DNA of 64,000 nt, taken from NCBI GenBank assembly GCA_017464285.1, contig JAFUDT010000003.1, positions 186,001 to 250,000 on the forward strand, written 5' to 3'. This document shows, piece by piece, positions 1-7,976 of the stretch (position 1 is the stretch's first letter; the number at the start of each line of letters is the position of its first letter). The notes beneath the pieces are model-generated. The model did no database searches and had not been told where the DNA came from. It saw only the letters and a list, made by a program, of their open reading frames with translations. The stretch comes from Bacteroidales bacterium. GTDB lineage: Bacteria; Bacteroidota; Bacteroidia; Bacteroidales; UBA1402. The position numbers and the translations under genes are program-made.

Positions 1-772
1 AGGTATAGTGCTCTCCCGGCTGGGGCGTGAACTCGAAAAATCCCATTCCTTGCCAGGCTGTGGCGAAGGCGCTTGCAATCCTGCCCTGGCTGTCAAGTAT
101 CTGTCCGCTCACCTCGGCCTCCCTGCCGGCAGGATCCCAGGCCTTGAAGGCAATCTGGTTGGGCAGTCCTTCTATCAGGTGTCCGCCTTCGGGATAGAAG
201 GCAATCGCCTGTGATGAGTCCGGTGACTTGTCTGTCGGCTTGGCCCTTTTGTCGGGCAGGGGATCGTGGGCTATTTTCATCGTGGGCGTCTGGCGCCGCC
301 CCGAACGCCGTTCATAGACGGCCTGGTCAAATACCGGAAACACTCTGGAGAAAACCACTTCCTGACCGAAGTTGAGCATGCAGCGCGTGTAGGCTCTCAC
401 TTCGTAGAAGCCTGCGCTCAACTCCGGCTTGAGGTAGAACACACCGTGGGCCTGCCCGTTGTCGATAGGCAACTTGAGGCTCTCGATGATATGGCCGCCT
501 GCCGAGAGCAGCTCGACATAGAGCGTCTTGCTCATGGGTGTGTAGTGATGATTCTCGGCCAGCACGACATAGGCTTTGAACCAGATGTTCTCCCCGATGA
601 AATACGAGTCGTTGTCAAAATGCAGGTAGACTTTCTCCTGGGCGTAGGACTGGGAAAAGAGCGTATAGTTCCTGGCCAGGGCCGCCAGCCGGGCTGTCTG
701 GGCCAGCAGTGTCTGCGGGCAAAGGAGCATGACTCCGACCAGTGAAATGAAAGAGGCGAGCCGATGTTTCAT
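1..772 (-). CDS. Partial large secreted/outer-membrane protein (macroglobulin MG2-like, 'KVYLHFDN' family)
   Basis: Reads leftward from an ATG at 772 and runs off the window edge, so only about 257 N-terminal residues are seen. A signal peptide of about 25 residues ends in LLAQ. It is followed by EKVYLHFDNDSYFIGENIWFK-type sequence (residues about 45-65) and beta-rich segments such as TLYVELLSAGG and GFYEVRAYTR. This N-terminus is typical of large Bacteroidota envelope proteins with MG2-like carbohydrate-type domains and often a C-terminal TonB plug-like domain; that later part is not visible. The 800-1684 gene lies 27 bp upstream, so the two are probably co-transcribed. Function unknown; the family call rests on the KVYLHFDN/WFKAY motif. 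Confidence 0.7.
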   Translation of the reverse strand, partial: MKHRLASFISLVGVMLLCPQTLLAQTARLAALARNYTLFSQSYAQEKVYLHFDNDSYFIGENIWFKAYVVLAENHHYTPMSKTLYVELLSAGGHIIESLKLPIDNGQAHGVFYLKPELSAGFYEVRAYTRCMLNFGQEVVFSRVFPVFDQAVYERRSGRRQTPTMKIAHDPLPDKRAKPTDKSPDSSQAIAFYPEGGHLIEGLPNQIAFKAWDPAGREAEVSGQILDSQGRIASAFATAWQGMGFFEFTPQPGEHYT

Positions 773-799
773 GGTAGTGTGGACAAACAGGGGTGTTGG

Positions 800-1684
800 T
801 TATTTTCCCAGGACAAACTCCCGGCTGCCGATCAGATAGCCGTCGGCAAAGAAATCGGCCCGGTAGGTGCCGGCATCGAGATATTCCTGTACATCCCAGT
901 AGATGGTGACATGGGCCTCTTCTCCGTCGTATTCGATGTTGCGAGAGGCGGAGAAGGGGAGCTGGCTGCCCTCGAAGGCGAAGGTCTGGGCATTCTCCTT
1001 GAGCAGCGGCAGACCGTCTGGCCGGGTGATGCGGAGATAGACGGTCTTCTGGCCCACCGGGGCCGAGATGTTCTTGGAAATGACCGCCTGGAACTCCAGT
1101 TGTGTCGTCCGGTTGAGCCTGGTGGTGGCGCGGCCTTTGTTGGTCAGCTGGCGCACGCTGATGTCGCGGGCTTCCAGCATGGAGGCCAGCATGACTTTCT
1201 CGGTCAGTTCGGCCTTCTCCTTGGCCAGGGCGGTGACCTCCTCGCGGGCAGCCCGGTATTGGCGGCTCATGCTGCGGTTTTCTTCTTTGAGCCGGGTGTT
1301 GGCCGTGTTGAGCGAATCGATCTGGATGATGTACGACCGCATCACGCCACGGGCAGTCTCCAGCTCGCGCCGGAGCTCGGTGAGCCGTCGGGCGTTGTTG
1401 ATTTTCAGTGTCTTGATTTCTTCGGCCAGACGCTGGTTCTTGGCCCGCTCCTGGTCCAGCAGACCGGCCAGGGAGTCGTTGCTGATGCGGATGCCGTAGT
1501 CTTCGTATTGCAGGGCCAGTCTGGAATAGTCTTCTTCGAGGGCTTCCTTCTCATATTCGAACTGGTCGTTCATGGCCTGAATGACCTCCGACTGGCGGTA
1601 GTTCTTGGTGTAGAGGAAAGCGGCTATGCCCAGCAGCACAATCACTGCGGCCATCAGCCAGTAGAGGGTGGTATTTTTCTTCAT
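800..1684 (-). CDS. Membrane-anchored coiled-coil protein
   Basis: A 294-residue protein: short charged N-terminus, one hydrophobic segment at about residues 8-25 (LYWLMAAVIVLLGIAAFLY), a long heptad-rich coiled coil at about 30-165 full of E, K, R, L and Q, then a C-terminal beta-rich region at about 195-294 ending FFADGYLIGSREFVLGK. The layout suggests an inner-membrane anchor with a periplasmic coiled coil and a small immunoglobulin-like end domain. Similar small proteins are common and uncharacterised in Bacteroidota. It starts the leftward unit that continues into the large envelope protein. A TACTTTTG -7 box on the same strand lies about 75 bp upstream. No enzymatic motif is visible. 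Confidence 0.75.
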   Translation of the reverse strand: MKKNTTLYWLMAAVIVLLGIAAFLYTKNYRQSEVIQAMNDQFEYEKEALEEDYSRLALQYEDYGIRISNDSLAGLLDQERAKNQRLAEEIKTLKINNARRLTELRRELETARGVMRSYIIQIDSLNTANTRLKEENRSMSRQYRAAREEVTALAKEKAELTEKVMLASMLEARDISVRQLTNKGRATTRLNRTTQLEFQAVISKNISAPVGQKTVYLRITRPDGLPLLKENAQTFAFEGSQLPFSASRNIEYDGEEAHVTIYWDVQEYLDAGTYRADFFADGYLIGSREFVLGK

Positions 1685-1757
1685 GATGTGAGTGGTTACA
1701 TAGTTGGTACAAACCTTGGCATCAAAGCGCGGCGTCTGATCCCGATATTTGCCACAG

Positions 1758-1765
1758 CAAAAGTA
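1758..1765 (-). promoter_or_regulatory. Bacteroidota -7 box for the leftward coiled-coil unit
   Basis: TACTTTTG on the minus strand matches TAnnTTTG and sits 73 bp upstream of the ATG at 1684. No clear -33 TTG is seen at the usual distance, so this is a moderate call. Confidence 0.4.
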
Positions 1766-1960
1766 ATACTATTCTCCTAAATTTATACGACATCTGATAC
1801 GTAAGTTTTTTACTACCCAACTCCATGGTTATTGCGATTGGCTCGTATTACTTTTGCGCCATTCACTTTGTTCTTGTCGCAGAAGCTAAACTTTGCCGAT
1901 TTCCGGCCTCGTCGTCGGACGGAAAGTTCACTTTCTGCCGCCTCGAAGCGAAAATCCATG

Positions 1961-1984
1961 CAAATGCAAATCAATTTGCATTTG
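1961..1984 (+). promoter_or_regulatory. 24-bp palindrome overlapping the -33 element (candidate operator)
   Basis: Perfect 11-bp arms CAAATGCAAAT and ATTTGCATTTG are separated by CA. The right arm contains the TTTG used as -33 of the promoter at 1975-2006, so a protein bound here would contact the promoter directly. The regulator is unknown; no transcription factor gene lies next to it. Confidence 0.5.
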
Positions 1985-2006
1985 CGCTCGGCTCGTATTA
2001 CCTTTG
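1975..2006 (+). promoter_or_regulatory. Promoter of the rbsD-like/methylmalonyl-CoA decarboxylase operon
   Basis: TTTG at 1975-1978, a 20-bp spacer and TACCTTTG at 1999-2006 fit the Bacteroidota primary-sigma consensus closely. The leader to the first ATG at 2046 is about 35 nt. Confidence 0.65.
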
Positions 2007-2045
2007 TGGTCCCAAAAACGGGCTTAGTTAGTAATAAAGCATGTT

Positions 2046-2522
2046 ATGAAAAGTTTAGAGGATTTGAAAAGATGCCTGCCGCTGCTGGGTCATCGCAACT
2101 GGATTCTGGTCGTGGACAAGGCTTACCCGTTGCAGTCTTCGGCGGGAATTGAGTATTTGGACACGCAGGAAGAGCTGCTGCCCGTGCTGGACAAGGTGTT
2201 GCAGATGCTGCGTTCGGCTTCGCACCTGAGCCCGGTGGTCTATTTAGACAAAGAACTGGAGTATATGGACGACAGCTTGTCTCAGGGAGCTGATGCCCTG
2301 AAGGCCGAACTGAAGAAACTGACCCAGGGCTGGGAAGTGCGCCAGATTCTGCACGACGAGGTGTTTGCCAAGCTCGATGCCGCCTCAAAGCTTTTCAATG
2401 TCGTAGTCCTCAAGACTGAATCGCTGATTCCCTATACCTCGGTCTTCATCGAACTGGAATGCGGCTACTGGGCCCCTGAAAAGGAAGCCGAGCTGCGTCG
2501 CCGGATTCAGGCCGACCGCTAA
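2046..2522 (+). CDS. RbsD/FucU-like sugar mutarotase-fold protein
   Basis: The 158 residues align by eye with D-ribose pyranase RbsD and FucU. An N-terminal LLGHRNWILVVDKAYPL stretch matches their LGHxDxhhhxDAxxP motif with the His and an Asp kept. Near the C-terminus, VVLKTESLIPYTSVFIELECGYW matches their RTGExxPYANIIL motif. The family interconverts sugar anomers in the cytosol as decamers. The usual second-motif Arg is Lys here, so the ligand may differ. It is the first gene after the 1975-2006 promoter, 48 bp before the methylmalonyl-CoA epimerase, but a role in propionate metabolism is not obvious. Family call likely; substrate unknown. Confidence 0.6.
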   Translation: MKSLEDLKRCLPLLGHRNWILVVDKAYPLQSSAGIEYLDTQEELLPVLDKVLQMLRSASHLSPVVYLDKELEYMDDSLSQGADALKAELKKLTQGWEVRQILHDEVFAKLDAASKLFNVVVLKTESLIPYTSVFIELECGYWAPEKEAELRRRIQADR

Positions 2523-2570
2523 GTCCCTGACTCATCAATACTGACTGATCAACAAAACTAATTACATATT

Positions 2571-2984
2571 ATGAAACCTACTCACATTGAACATTTGGGT
2601 ATTGCAGTGACCTCTCTGGAGGAAACAATGCCTTTTTTCGAGTTTTTAACCGGCAGCAAGTGCTATTCTATCGAGGTGGTGGCCGACCAGAAGGTGAAAA
2701 CCGCCTTTTTCAAAGTCGGTCAGACCAAGATTGAGCTGCTCGAACCGACCAGCCCCGATTCGACCATTGCCAAGTTCATCGAAAAGAACGGTGGCCGTGG
2801 AGGCGTTCACCATGTGGCTTTCAACGTGGAAAATGTCGCTGAGGCTCTGGAAGAGGCCAAGGCGGCCGGACTGCGGCTCATCGACGAGGCTCCCCGCAAA
2901 GGTGCCGAGAATCTGATGATCGCCTTCCTGCACCCGAAGAGCACCTGCGGTGTTTTGACTGAACTTTGTGAACAACCCAAATAA
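2571..2984 (+). CDS. mce: Methylmalonyl-CoA epimerase
   Basis: 137 residues of the glyoxalase/VOC fold. THIEHLGIAVTSLEE at the start carries the first metal His, GGVHHVAFNVENV the second, and the C-terminal GVLTELCE supplies the Glu ligand. It interconverts (R)- and (S)-methylmalonyl-CoA in the cytosol, between methylmalonyl-CoA mutase and the decarboxylase. Length is standard for the family. It sits 8 bp before the decarboxylase alpha subunit, the usual Bacteroidales arrangement for propionate formation from succinate. The mutase genes are not in this window. Confidence 0.95.
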   Translation: MKPTHIEHLGIAVTSLEETMPFFEFLTGSKCYSIEVVADQKVKTAFFKVGQTKIELLEPTSPDSTIAKFIEKNGGRGGVHHVAFNVENVAEALEEAKAAGLRLIDEAPRKGAENLMIAFLHPKSTCGVLTELCEQPK

Positions 2985-2992
2985 CAGTGGCA

Positions 2993-4555
2993 ATGAACAG
3001 CAATCAGAGTAAGATCCAGAAACTGGTGGAAAAACGCCAGGAAGCTTTGCTGGGCGGCGGCCAGAAGGCTGTCGATGCCCATCACGATAAAGGCAAATAC
3101 ACGGCGCGTGAGCGTATCAACATGCTGCTCGACGAAGGGTCCTTCGAAGAGGTGGATATGTTCCTGACTCATCGCTGCACCGATTTCGGCATGGAGAAGA
3201 AGGTTTTCCTGGGCGACGGCGTGGCTGTCGGCTCGGGAACGATCGACGGCCGTCTGGTCTTTGTCTTCGCCCAGGATGCCACCGTCATCGGCGGCTCACT
3301 GTCGGAGACCATGGCCCAGAAGATCTGCAAGGTGATGGACATGGCCATGAAAATGGGTGCTCCCATCATCGGCCTGAACGACTCGGGCGGTGCCCGTATT
3401 CAGGAGGGTGCCTGCGCTCTGGCCGGCTATGCCGAAATCTTCGAGCGTAATATCCTGGCTTCGGGTGTCGTGCCCCAGATTTCGGTGATTTTCGGCCCCT
3501 GTGCCGGCGGTGCTGTCTATTCTCCCGCACTGACCGACTTCATCATGATGACCGAGCAGAACTCCTATATGTTCATCACCGGTCCGAAGGTGGTCAAGAG
3601 TGTGACGGGCGAAGATGTCACGGTCGAGGAACTGGGCGGTGCCCGCGTACATGCCACCAAGTCCGGTGTGACGCATTTCGTGGCCGCTACCGAAGAGGAG
3701 GCCGTCCAGGAAGTCCGCCGGCTGGTCAGCTTCATTCCGCAGAACAACATGGAGGAGGCTCCCCTGGTAGAATGCACCGACGATCCTGCCCGTATCGAGG
3801 ATGCCCTCAATGAGCTGGTTCCGGCCGATCCCAACAAGCCCTACAACATGAAGGACATCATCTATTCCATTGTTGATAACGGCGATTTCATGGAAGTACA
3901 GAAAGACTATGCCAAGAATATCATCTGCGGTTTTGCCCGTTTCAACGGCCGCTCGACAGGTATTATCGCCAATCAGCCCAACTGGCTGGCCGGAGTGCTC
4001 GACTGCGACGCTTCGCGCAAGGCAGCACGCTTTGTCCGTTTCTGCGATGCCTTCAATATCCAGATCCTGACGCTGGTCGATGTTCCCGGATTCCTCTGCG
4101 GAACAGGCCAGGAATATGCCGGTATCATCGATCATGGTGCCAAACTGATGTTTGCCTACGGTGAGGCTACCGTGCCCAAGGTGACGGTCACTGTGCGCAA
4201 GTCCTACGGCGGCTCGCATATCGTCATGTCCTGCAAGCAGCTCCGTGGCGACATGTGCTATGCCTGGCCCAATGCCGAGATCGCCGTCATGGGTGCCAGC
4301 GGTGCCGTCGGTGTGCTGCAGGCCAAGGCCCTGAAAGCGATTGAGGATCCCGAAGAAAAGAAAAAATTCATTGCCGAGAAGGAAGCCGAATACACCGAGA
4401 AGTTTGCTTCTCCCTATCAGGCAGCCAACCGCGGTTATATCGACGATGTGATCGAGCCGCGCTATACGCGTGCCCGTGTGGTCCGTGCCTTTGAGAATCT
4501 GCAGACCAAGCGGCTGACCAATCCTCTCAAGAAGCACAGTAATATTCCGCTCTAA
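2993..4555 (+). CDS. mmdA: Methylmalonyl-CoA decarboxylase alpha subunit (carboxyltransferase)
   Basis: A biotin-dependent carboxyltransferase of the acetyl-CoA/propionyl-CoA carboxylase beta-type family, about 520 residues. Landmarks are the N-terminal QKLVEKRQEALLGGG helix, GLNDSGGARIQEG (first oxyanion/CoA loop), FGPCAGGAVYSPALTDF, VDVPGFLCGTGQE and a C-terminal YIDDVIEPRYTR. It moves the carboxyl group from methylmalonyl-CoA to biotin on the carrier subunit; the beta subunit then decarboxylates carboxybiotin while pumping Na+. I chose ATG 2993; a GTG at 2987 in frame would add two residues and is less likely. All partner subunits follow on the same strand with gaps of 12-14 bp. Confidence 0.93.
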   Translation: MNSNQSKIQKLVEKRQEALLGGGQKAVDAHHDKGKYTARERINMLLDEGSFEEVDMFLTHRCTDFGMEKKVFLGDGVAVGSGTIDGRLVFVFAQDATVIGGSLSETMAQKICKVMDMAMKMGAPIIGLNDSGGARIQEGACALAGYAEIFERNILASGVVPQISVIFGPCAGGAVYSPALTDFIMMTEQNSYMFITGPKVVKSVTGEDVTVEELGGARVHATKSGVTHFVAATEEEAVQEVRRLVSFIPQNNMEEAPLVECTDDPARIEDALNELVPADPNKPYNMKDIIYSIVDNGDFMEVQKDYAKNIICGFARFNGRSTGIIANQPNWLAGVLDCDASRKAARFVRFCDAFNIQILTLVDVPGFLCGTGQEYAGIIDHGAKLMFAYGEATVPKVTVTVRKSYGGSHIVMSCKQLRGDMCYAWPNAEIAVMGASGAVGVLQAKALKAIEDPEEKKKFIAEKEAEYTEKFASPYQAANRGYIDDVIEPRYTRARVVRAFENLQTKRLTNPLKKHSNIPL

Positions 4556-4568
4556 ATCTGCTACAGCT

Positions 4569-4925
4569 ATGATGTTAGTCACAAACTGGAGCCACATCTG
4601 GATGGTCACCCTGCTGGGTTTCTGCATGGTGATTATCCTCCTGGTGGTACTTATCTATTTCCTGAAATTATTCGGTGTCATCATGAAGCCGGGTGCCCGT
4701 CCTGCCAAGGCTGCTGTCACTCCTCAGCTGCCTCAGGCCCAGTCGGGGACTGCTGCGGCCGCTCAGGATGACCAAGGGACGATGGCCGCTGTCGCTATGG
4801 CCCTGCATCTCTATTACCATAGCGTGCACGACCAGGAGCCGACCCGCATCACGCTCAAAAAATCCGAGCGCCGCTATTCGCCCTGGAATTCAAAGCTGTA
4901 CGGCATGAACAACCTCAATCGCTAA
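4569..4925 (+). CDS. mmdD: Sodium-pump decarboxylase gamma/delta subunit (OadG family)
   Basis: 118 residues with one N-terminal transmembrane helix (about residues 10-36, WMVTLLGFCMVIILLVVLIYFLKLFG), an Ala/Pro/Gln-rich linker, and a C-terminal region with MAAVAMALHLYY followed by a basic RYSPWNSKLYGMNN tail. This is the OadG/MmdD layout: a small membrane subunit that holds the carboxyltransferase to the beta subunit. Its position between the alpha subunit and the biotin carrier supports the call. These subunits diverge quickly, so the identification rests on topology and context more than on residues. Confidence 0.82.
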   Translation: MMLVTNWSHIWMVTLLGFCMVIILLVVLIYFLKLFGVIMKPGARPAKAAVTPQLPQAQSGTAAAAQDDQGTMAAVAMALHLYYHSVHDQEPTRITLKKSERRYSPWNSKLYGMNNLNR

Positions 4926-4939
4926 TCAACAATCAAACT

Positions 4940-5674
4940 ATGAAGGAATTTAAATTTGAAATAGACGGACGCGCTTATCAGGCATCCGTCGAGGAACTGG
5001 AAGACAACATGGCCAAGGTCGTGGTCAACGGCAAGGCTTTCCAAGTCAAACTGCCGCAGGAGGAAGCTCCTGTAGCCCGTCCCAGCCGCCCTCAGGTCCA
5101 GAGCCAGGCTACGGCACCCAAGACGGCCGGCGGTGTCTTCACCGTTAAGTCTCCGCTGCCCGGATCCATCGTCAAAGTGGTGGTGGCTGCCGGTCAGGCC
5201 GTCAAGAAAGGCGACCTGCTGCTCACTATGGAGTCGATGAAGATGGAAAACAACGTCGTCAGCGAAGTAGACGGTACGGTCAAGGCTCTCCTGGTAGAGG
5301 CCGGCCGGAATGTCATGCAGGACGACAAGTTGGTCGAAATCGAAACGGTCGCTGCCGCATCAACTCCGGCAGCCGCTCCGGCTCCCAAGACGGAGGCTCC
5401 TAAAGCAGCGCCTAAGGCTGAGGCCCCCAAAGCCGCTCCCAAAGCCGAAGCCCCTGTGTCGGGTCTCAAGGTGACCAGTCCGCTGCCCGGTTCGGTCATC
5501 AAGGTGCTGGTCAGTGAAGGTCAGGCCGTCAAGAAGGGTGACACGCTGCTGACGCTCGAAAGCATGAAGATGGAGAACGCCATCATGGCCGATGCCGACG
5601 GCGTGGTCAAGAAAATCGCAGTAGCTGCCGGACAGAATGTCATGCAGGATGATTTGCTGGTGGTAATCGGTTAA
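4940..5674 (+). CDS. mmdC: Biotin carboxyl carrier subunit with two tandem biotinyl domains
   Basis: A 244-residue carrier. Residues 1-40 form a short N-terminal beta segment. The first biotinyl domain is at about 66-136 with ESMKMEN and acceptor Lys101. A linker at about 137-172 is made of EAPKAAPK repeats. A second biotinyl domain at about 174-244 has ESMKMEN with acceptor Lys210. The domains share SPLPGS, GQAVKKGD and NVMQDD blocks, so they come from an internal duplication. Carriers of sodium-pump decarboxylases usually have one such domain and about 130-170 residues. Both acceptor motifs look intact, so both lysines may be biotinylated and shuttle carboxyl groups from alpha to beta subunit. 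Confidence 0.92.
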   Translation: MKEFKFEIDGRAYQASVEELEDNMAKVVVNGKAFQVKLPQEEAPVARPSRPQVQSQATAPKTAGGVFTVKSPLPGSIVKVVVAAGQAVKKGDLLLTMESMKMENNVVSEVDGTVKALLVEAGRNVMQDDKLVEIETVAAASTPAAAPAPKTEAPKAAPKAEAPKAAPKAEAPVSGLKVTSPLPGSVIKVLVSEGQAVKKGDTLLTLESMKMENAIMADADGVVKKIAVAAGQNVMQDDLLVVIG

Positions 5675-5686
5675 TGTCATAATACT

Positions 5687-6865
5687 ATGGGTGATATAGT
5701 CGAGTTCTTCCAGAGCATGGGCTTCATGAACATTACCTGGCAACAGGGCGCCATGCTGCTTATTTCTTTCTTCCTGCTTTATCTGGCAATTCATAAGAAA
5801 TACGAACCGTTGCTGCTGCTGCCGATTGCCTTCGGTATGTTGCTGACGAATCTGCCGGGAGCCGGTATGTTCCATTCGGAACTGTGGACGGCCTTCCTGG
5901 ACGAGAACAATGCCAATTATCACAGCTACGGCACCATCATGAGGGAGGGAGGTCTGCTGGATATCCTCTACATCGGTGTCAAGGCCGGTGTCTATCCCTG
6001 CCTGATTTTTGTCGGAGTGGGGGCGATGACCGATTTCGGTCCGCTGATTGCCAATCCCAAGAGCCTGTTGCTGGGGGCTGCCGCCCAGGTGGGTATCTTC
6101 CTGACATTTCTGGGGGCCAACGCTCTGGGTTTCACCGAAGCTCAGGCCGGATCGATCGGTATCATCGGCGGTGCAGACGGCCCGACATCCATCTTCCTCA
6201 CCTCCAAGCTGGCTCCTGAGTTGCTGGGCCCGATTGCTATTGCCGCCTATTCCTACATGGCCTTGGTCCCTGTCATACAGCCGCCTATCATGAAGGCGCT
6301 GACCACCAAGTCGGAGCGAGCCATCAAGATGAAGCAGCTGCGCAGTGTGAGCAAGACGGAGAAAATTATTTTCCCGGTGGTCATCACCACAGTGGTGGCG
6401 CTCATCCTGCCGGATGCCGCCCCGCTGATCGGCTGCCTGATGCTGGGCAACTTGATGAAGGAGTGCGGCGTGGTCGAGCGTCTGAGTCTGACAGCCCAGA
6501 ATGACCTGATGAACATCGTGGTCATTTTCCTCGGCCTGTCGGTCGGTGCCACTGCCACGGCTTCGTCTTTCCTGAATGTCCAGACCATAATGATCCTGGC
6601 CATGGGCATTATCGCCTTCAGTTGCGGTACGGCGGGCGGTGTCCTGCTGGCCAAGCTGATGAATCTTTTCAGCCGCGAGAAGATCAATCCGCTCATCGGC
6701 TCGGCCGGTGTGTCGGCTGTACCGATGGCTGCCCGTGTCTCCCAGTCTGTGGGACAGGAGGAGAATCCCGGCAACTTCCTGCTGATGCATGCCATGGGCC
6801 CCAATGTGGCCGGTGTCATCGGCTCGGCAGTCGCCGCCGGTATCCTGCTGACAATGCTGGGATAG
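5687..6865 (+). CDS. mmdB: Sodium-translocating decarboxylase beta subunit
   Basis: A 392-residue polytopic membrane protein of the OadB/MmdB/GcdB family. Recognisable blocks include [33 protein letters not shown], the highly conserved [13 protein letters not shown] and a C-terminal [24 protein letters not shown]. The family decarboxylates carboxybiotin and uses the energy to export Na+; the Asp in GGADGPT is a known key residue. It is the last gene of the mce-mmdADCB set and is followed after about 25 bp by a strong intrinsic terminator. Together with the alpha subunit it defines a methylmalonyl-CoA decarboxylase rather than an oxaloacetate decarboxylase, judged mainly by the adjacent epimerase. 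Confidence 0.93.
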   Translation: MGDIVEFFQSMGFMNITWQQGAMLLISFFLLYLAIHKKYEPLLLLPIAFGMLLTNLPGAGMFHSELWTAFLDENNANYHSYGTIMREGGLLDILYIGVKAGVYPCLIFVGVGAMTDFGPLIANPKSLLLGAAAQVGIFLTFLGANALGFTEAQAGSIGIIGGADGPTSIFLTSKLAPELLGPIAIAAYSYMALVPVIQPPIMKALTTKSERAIKMKQLRSVSKTEKIIFPVVITTVVALILPDAAPLIGCLMLGNLMKECGVVERLSLTAQNDLMNIVVIFLGLSVGATATASSFLNVQTIMILAMGIIAFSCGTAGGVLLAKLMNLFSREKINPLIGSAGVSAVPMAARVSQSVGQEENPGNFLLMHAMGPNVAGVIGSAVAAGILLTMLG

Positions 6866-6888
6866 TTTTCGGACTGACTGTCAATACC

Positions 6889-6923
6889 AAGAGGGAGGCC
6901 TTCGGGCGCTCCCTCTTTTTTTG
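6889..6923 (+). terminator. Intrinsic terminator after mmdB
   Basis: A GAGGGAG/CTCCCTC stem with an 11-nt loop is followed by seven T residues, 24 bp after the mmdB stop. Confidence 0.85.
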
Positions 6924-6960
6924 TCCCTTTCATTTTGAGAATTATTAAACCATCGTTCAA

Positions 6961-7000
6961 TATATTTGAGTGTGTCGGATGCGATTGTTGGCTATATTTG
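6961..7000 (+). promoter_or_regulatory. Promoter region of carbohydrate module 1
   Basis: Two perfect TATATTTG -7 boxes at 6961-6968 and 6993-7000. The second has a TTTG 24 bp upstream (at 6965-6968), slightly longer than the usual 19-21 bp. Just upstream, TTAAAC-catc-GTTCAA (6945-6960) is a weak inverted repeat. The first gene starts at 7051. Confidence 0.5.
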
Positions 7001-7050
7001 CAATCGGTTCTGTCCACGGGACAGCTTTTTGATATCAAAAAAGAATACAC

Positions 7051-7971
7051 ATGGGAAAACAAGTATTCAAGGGAATCATTCCCCCGATGATTACGCCGCT
7101 GTCGGATACCGACAAGCTGGATGTGGCCGGTCTTGAGCGGCTTATTGAACATATTCTGGCCGGTGGTGTGCACGGTCTGTTCATACTGGGTACCACAGGC
7201 GAAGCCCAGAGCCTGAGCTATGCCCTGCGTCAGGAACTCATAGAGCGGGTCTGCCGACAGGTGGCCGGCAGGGTGCCTGTCCTGGTGGGTATCACCGACA
7301 CTTCTTTGAAAGAGAGCCTGATGCTCTCGGAAAAGGCCTGCCAGTGCGGTGCCGCAGCGGTGGTTTCGGCGGCCCCCTATTACTATGCTCCGGCTCAGGC
7401 CGAACTGATTGATTTCTATATGGCCCTGGCCGACCGCTTGCCCTTGCCCATGTTCCTCTACAACATGCCCTCACATGTGAAGGTGATGATGGAGCCCGAT
7501 ACGGTCGAGGCCATCGCGGCTCATCCCAACGTTATCGGCCTGAAGGACAGTTCAGCCAATCTGGTTTATTTCCATACCCTCATCCAACGCATGAAGAAGC
7601 GTCCCGATTTCTCTTTGCTGATGGGCCCGGAAGAGCTGACCGGAGAGGCTGTCCTGCTGGGAGGACATGGTGGAGTGAACGGCGGTGCCAATATGTTTCC
7701 CCGTCTCTATGTAGACATGTATGAGGCGGCTGCCTCGGCCGATATTCCCTGTCTGAGAAAGATTCAGGAAAGGATTATGGCAATCAGCACGACGATCTAT
7801 AAAGTGGGCCGTTATGGCTCAAGTTACCTGAAAGGGGTCAAATGCACTTGCTCGCTGCTGGGCATCTGCAGTGATGAAATGGCTTTGCCTTATCGCAAGT
7901 TCAATGCACCGGAGCGCGAGAAGCTGCGCCGCATACTGGAGTCACTGGATGTAGAAGTCGTCAATCCCTGA
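7051..7971 (+). CDS. DHDPS/N-acetylneuraminate-lyase family aldolase (module 1)
   Basis: A 306-residue class I aldolase of the DapA/NanA superfamily. GTTGE (residues 47-51) binds the keto-acid carboxylate, Tyr137 in FLYNMPSH is the catalytic tyrosine and Lys165 in VIGLKDSS is the Schiff-base lysine. The family cleaves or condenses pyruvate with an aldehyde. True dapA would sit with lysine genes; here the next genes encode a Na+ symporter and pectin-type hydrolases, so a catabolic 2-keto-3-deoxy acid aldolase is likelier. It is paralogous to the 26786 aldolase, which has the same neighbour. The substrate (Kdo, Dha, KDG or a sialic-acid-like sugar) cannot be read from sequence. Confidence 0.85.
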   Translation: MGKQVFKGIIPPMITPLSDTDKLDVAGLERLIEHILAGGVHGLFILGTTGEAQSLSYALRQELIERVCRQVAGRVPVLVGITDTSLKESLMLSEKACQCGAAAVVSAAPYYYAPAQAELIDFYMALADRLPLPMFLYNMPSHVKVMMEPDTVEAIAAHPNVIGLKDSSANLVYFHTLIQRMKKRPDFSLLMGPEELTGEAVLLGGHGGVNGGANMFPRLYVDMYEAAASADIPCLRKIQERIMAISTTIYKVGRYGSSYLKGVKCTCSLLGICSDEMALPYRKFNAPEREKLRRILESLDVEVVNP

Positions 7972-7976
7972 GCATC

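Larger units (their letters stand above)
1841..2006 (+). repeat. Two direct copies of a GCTCGTATTAC(T/C)TTTG promoter block
   Basis: GCTCGTATTACTTTTG at 1841-1856 and GCTCGTATTACCTTTG at 1991-2006 differ at one base and lie 150 bp apart. Each contains a perfect TAnnTTTG -7 element reading toward the rbsD-like/methylmalonyl operon. The DNA between them has no gene. It holds two inverted repeats: GAAAGT-tc-ACTTTC at 1922-1935 and the larger one at 1961-1984. Confidence 0.6.

Noticed and set aside
2987-2992. GTG start for mmdA
   Set aside because: ATG two codons downstream gives the usual N-terminus of the family; GTG starts are not needed here.
3296-4627. 443-residue open frame antisense to mmdA, and similar long antisense frames at 5360-6790, 15125-16582, 22198-23571, 35742-37073, 38464-39777 and 43402-45567
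   Set aside because: They are the opposite strand of clearly coding genes with strong GC codon bias; the translations are His/Gln/Gly-rich with no family motif.
5390-5460. Short repeats that look like a small array
   Set aside because: They encode the EAPKAAPK linker of the biotin carrier and stay in frame; not a CRISPR or mobile repeat.
6945-6960. TTAAAC-catc-GTTCAA as an operator like those at 25686 and 40267
   Set aside because: Arms are imperfect, spacing differs and there is no CG centre; too weak to link module 1 to the LacI regulator.
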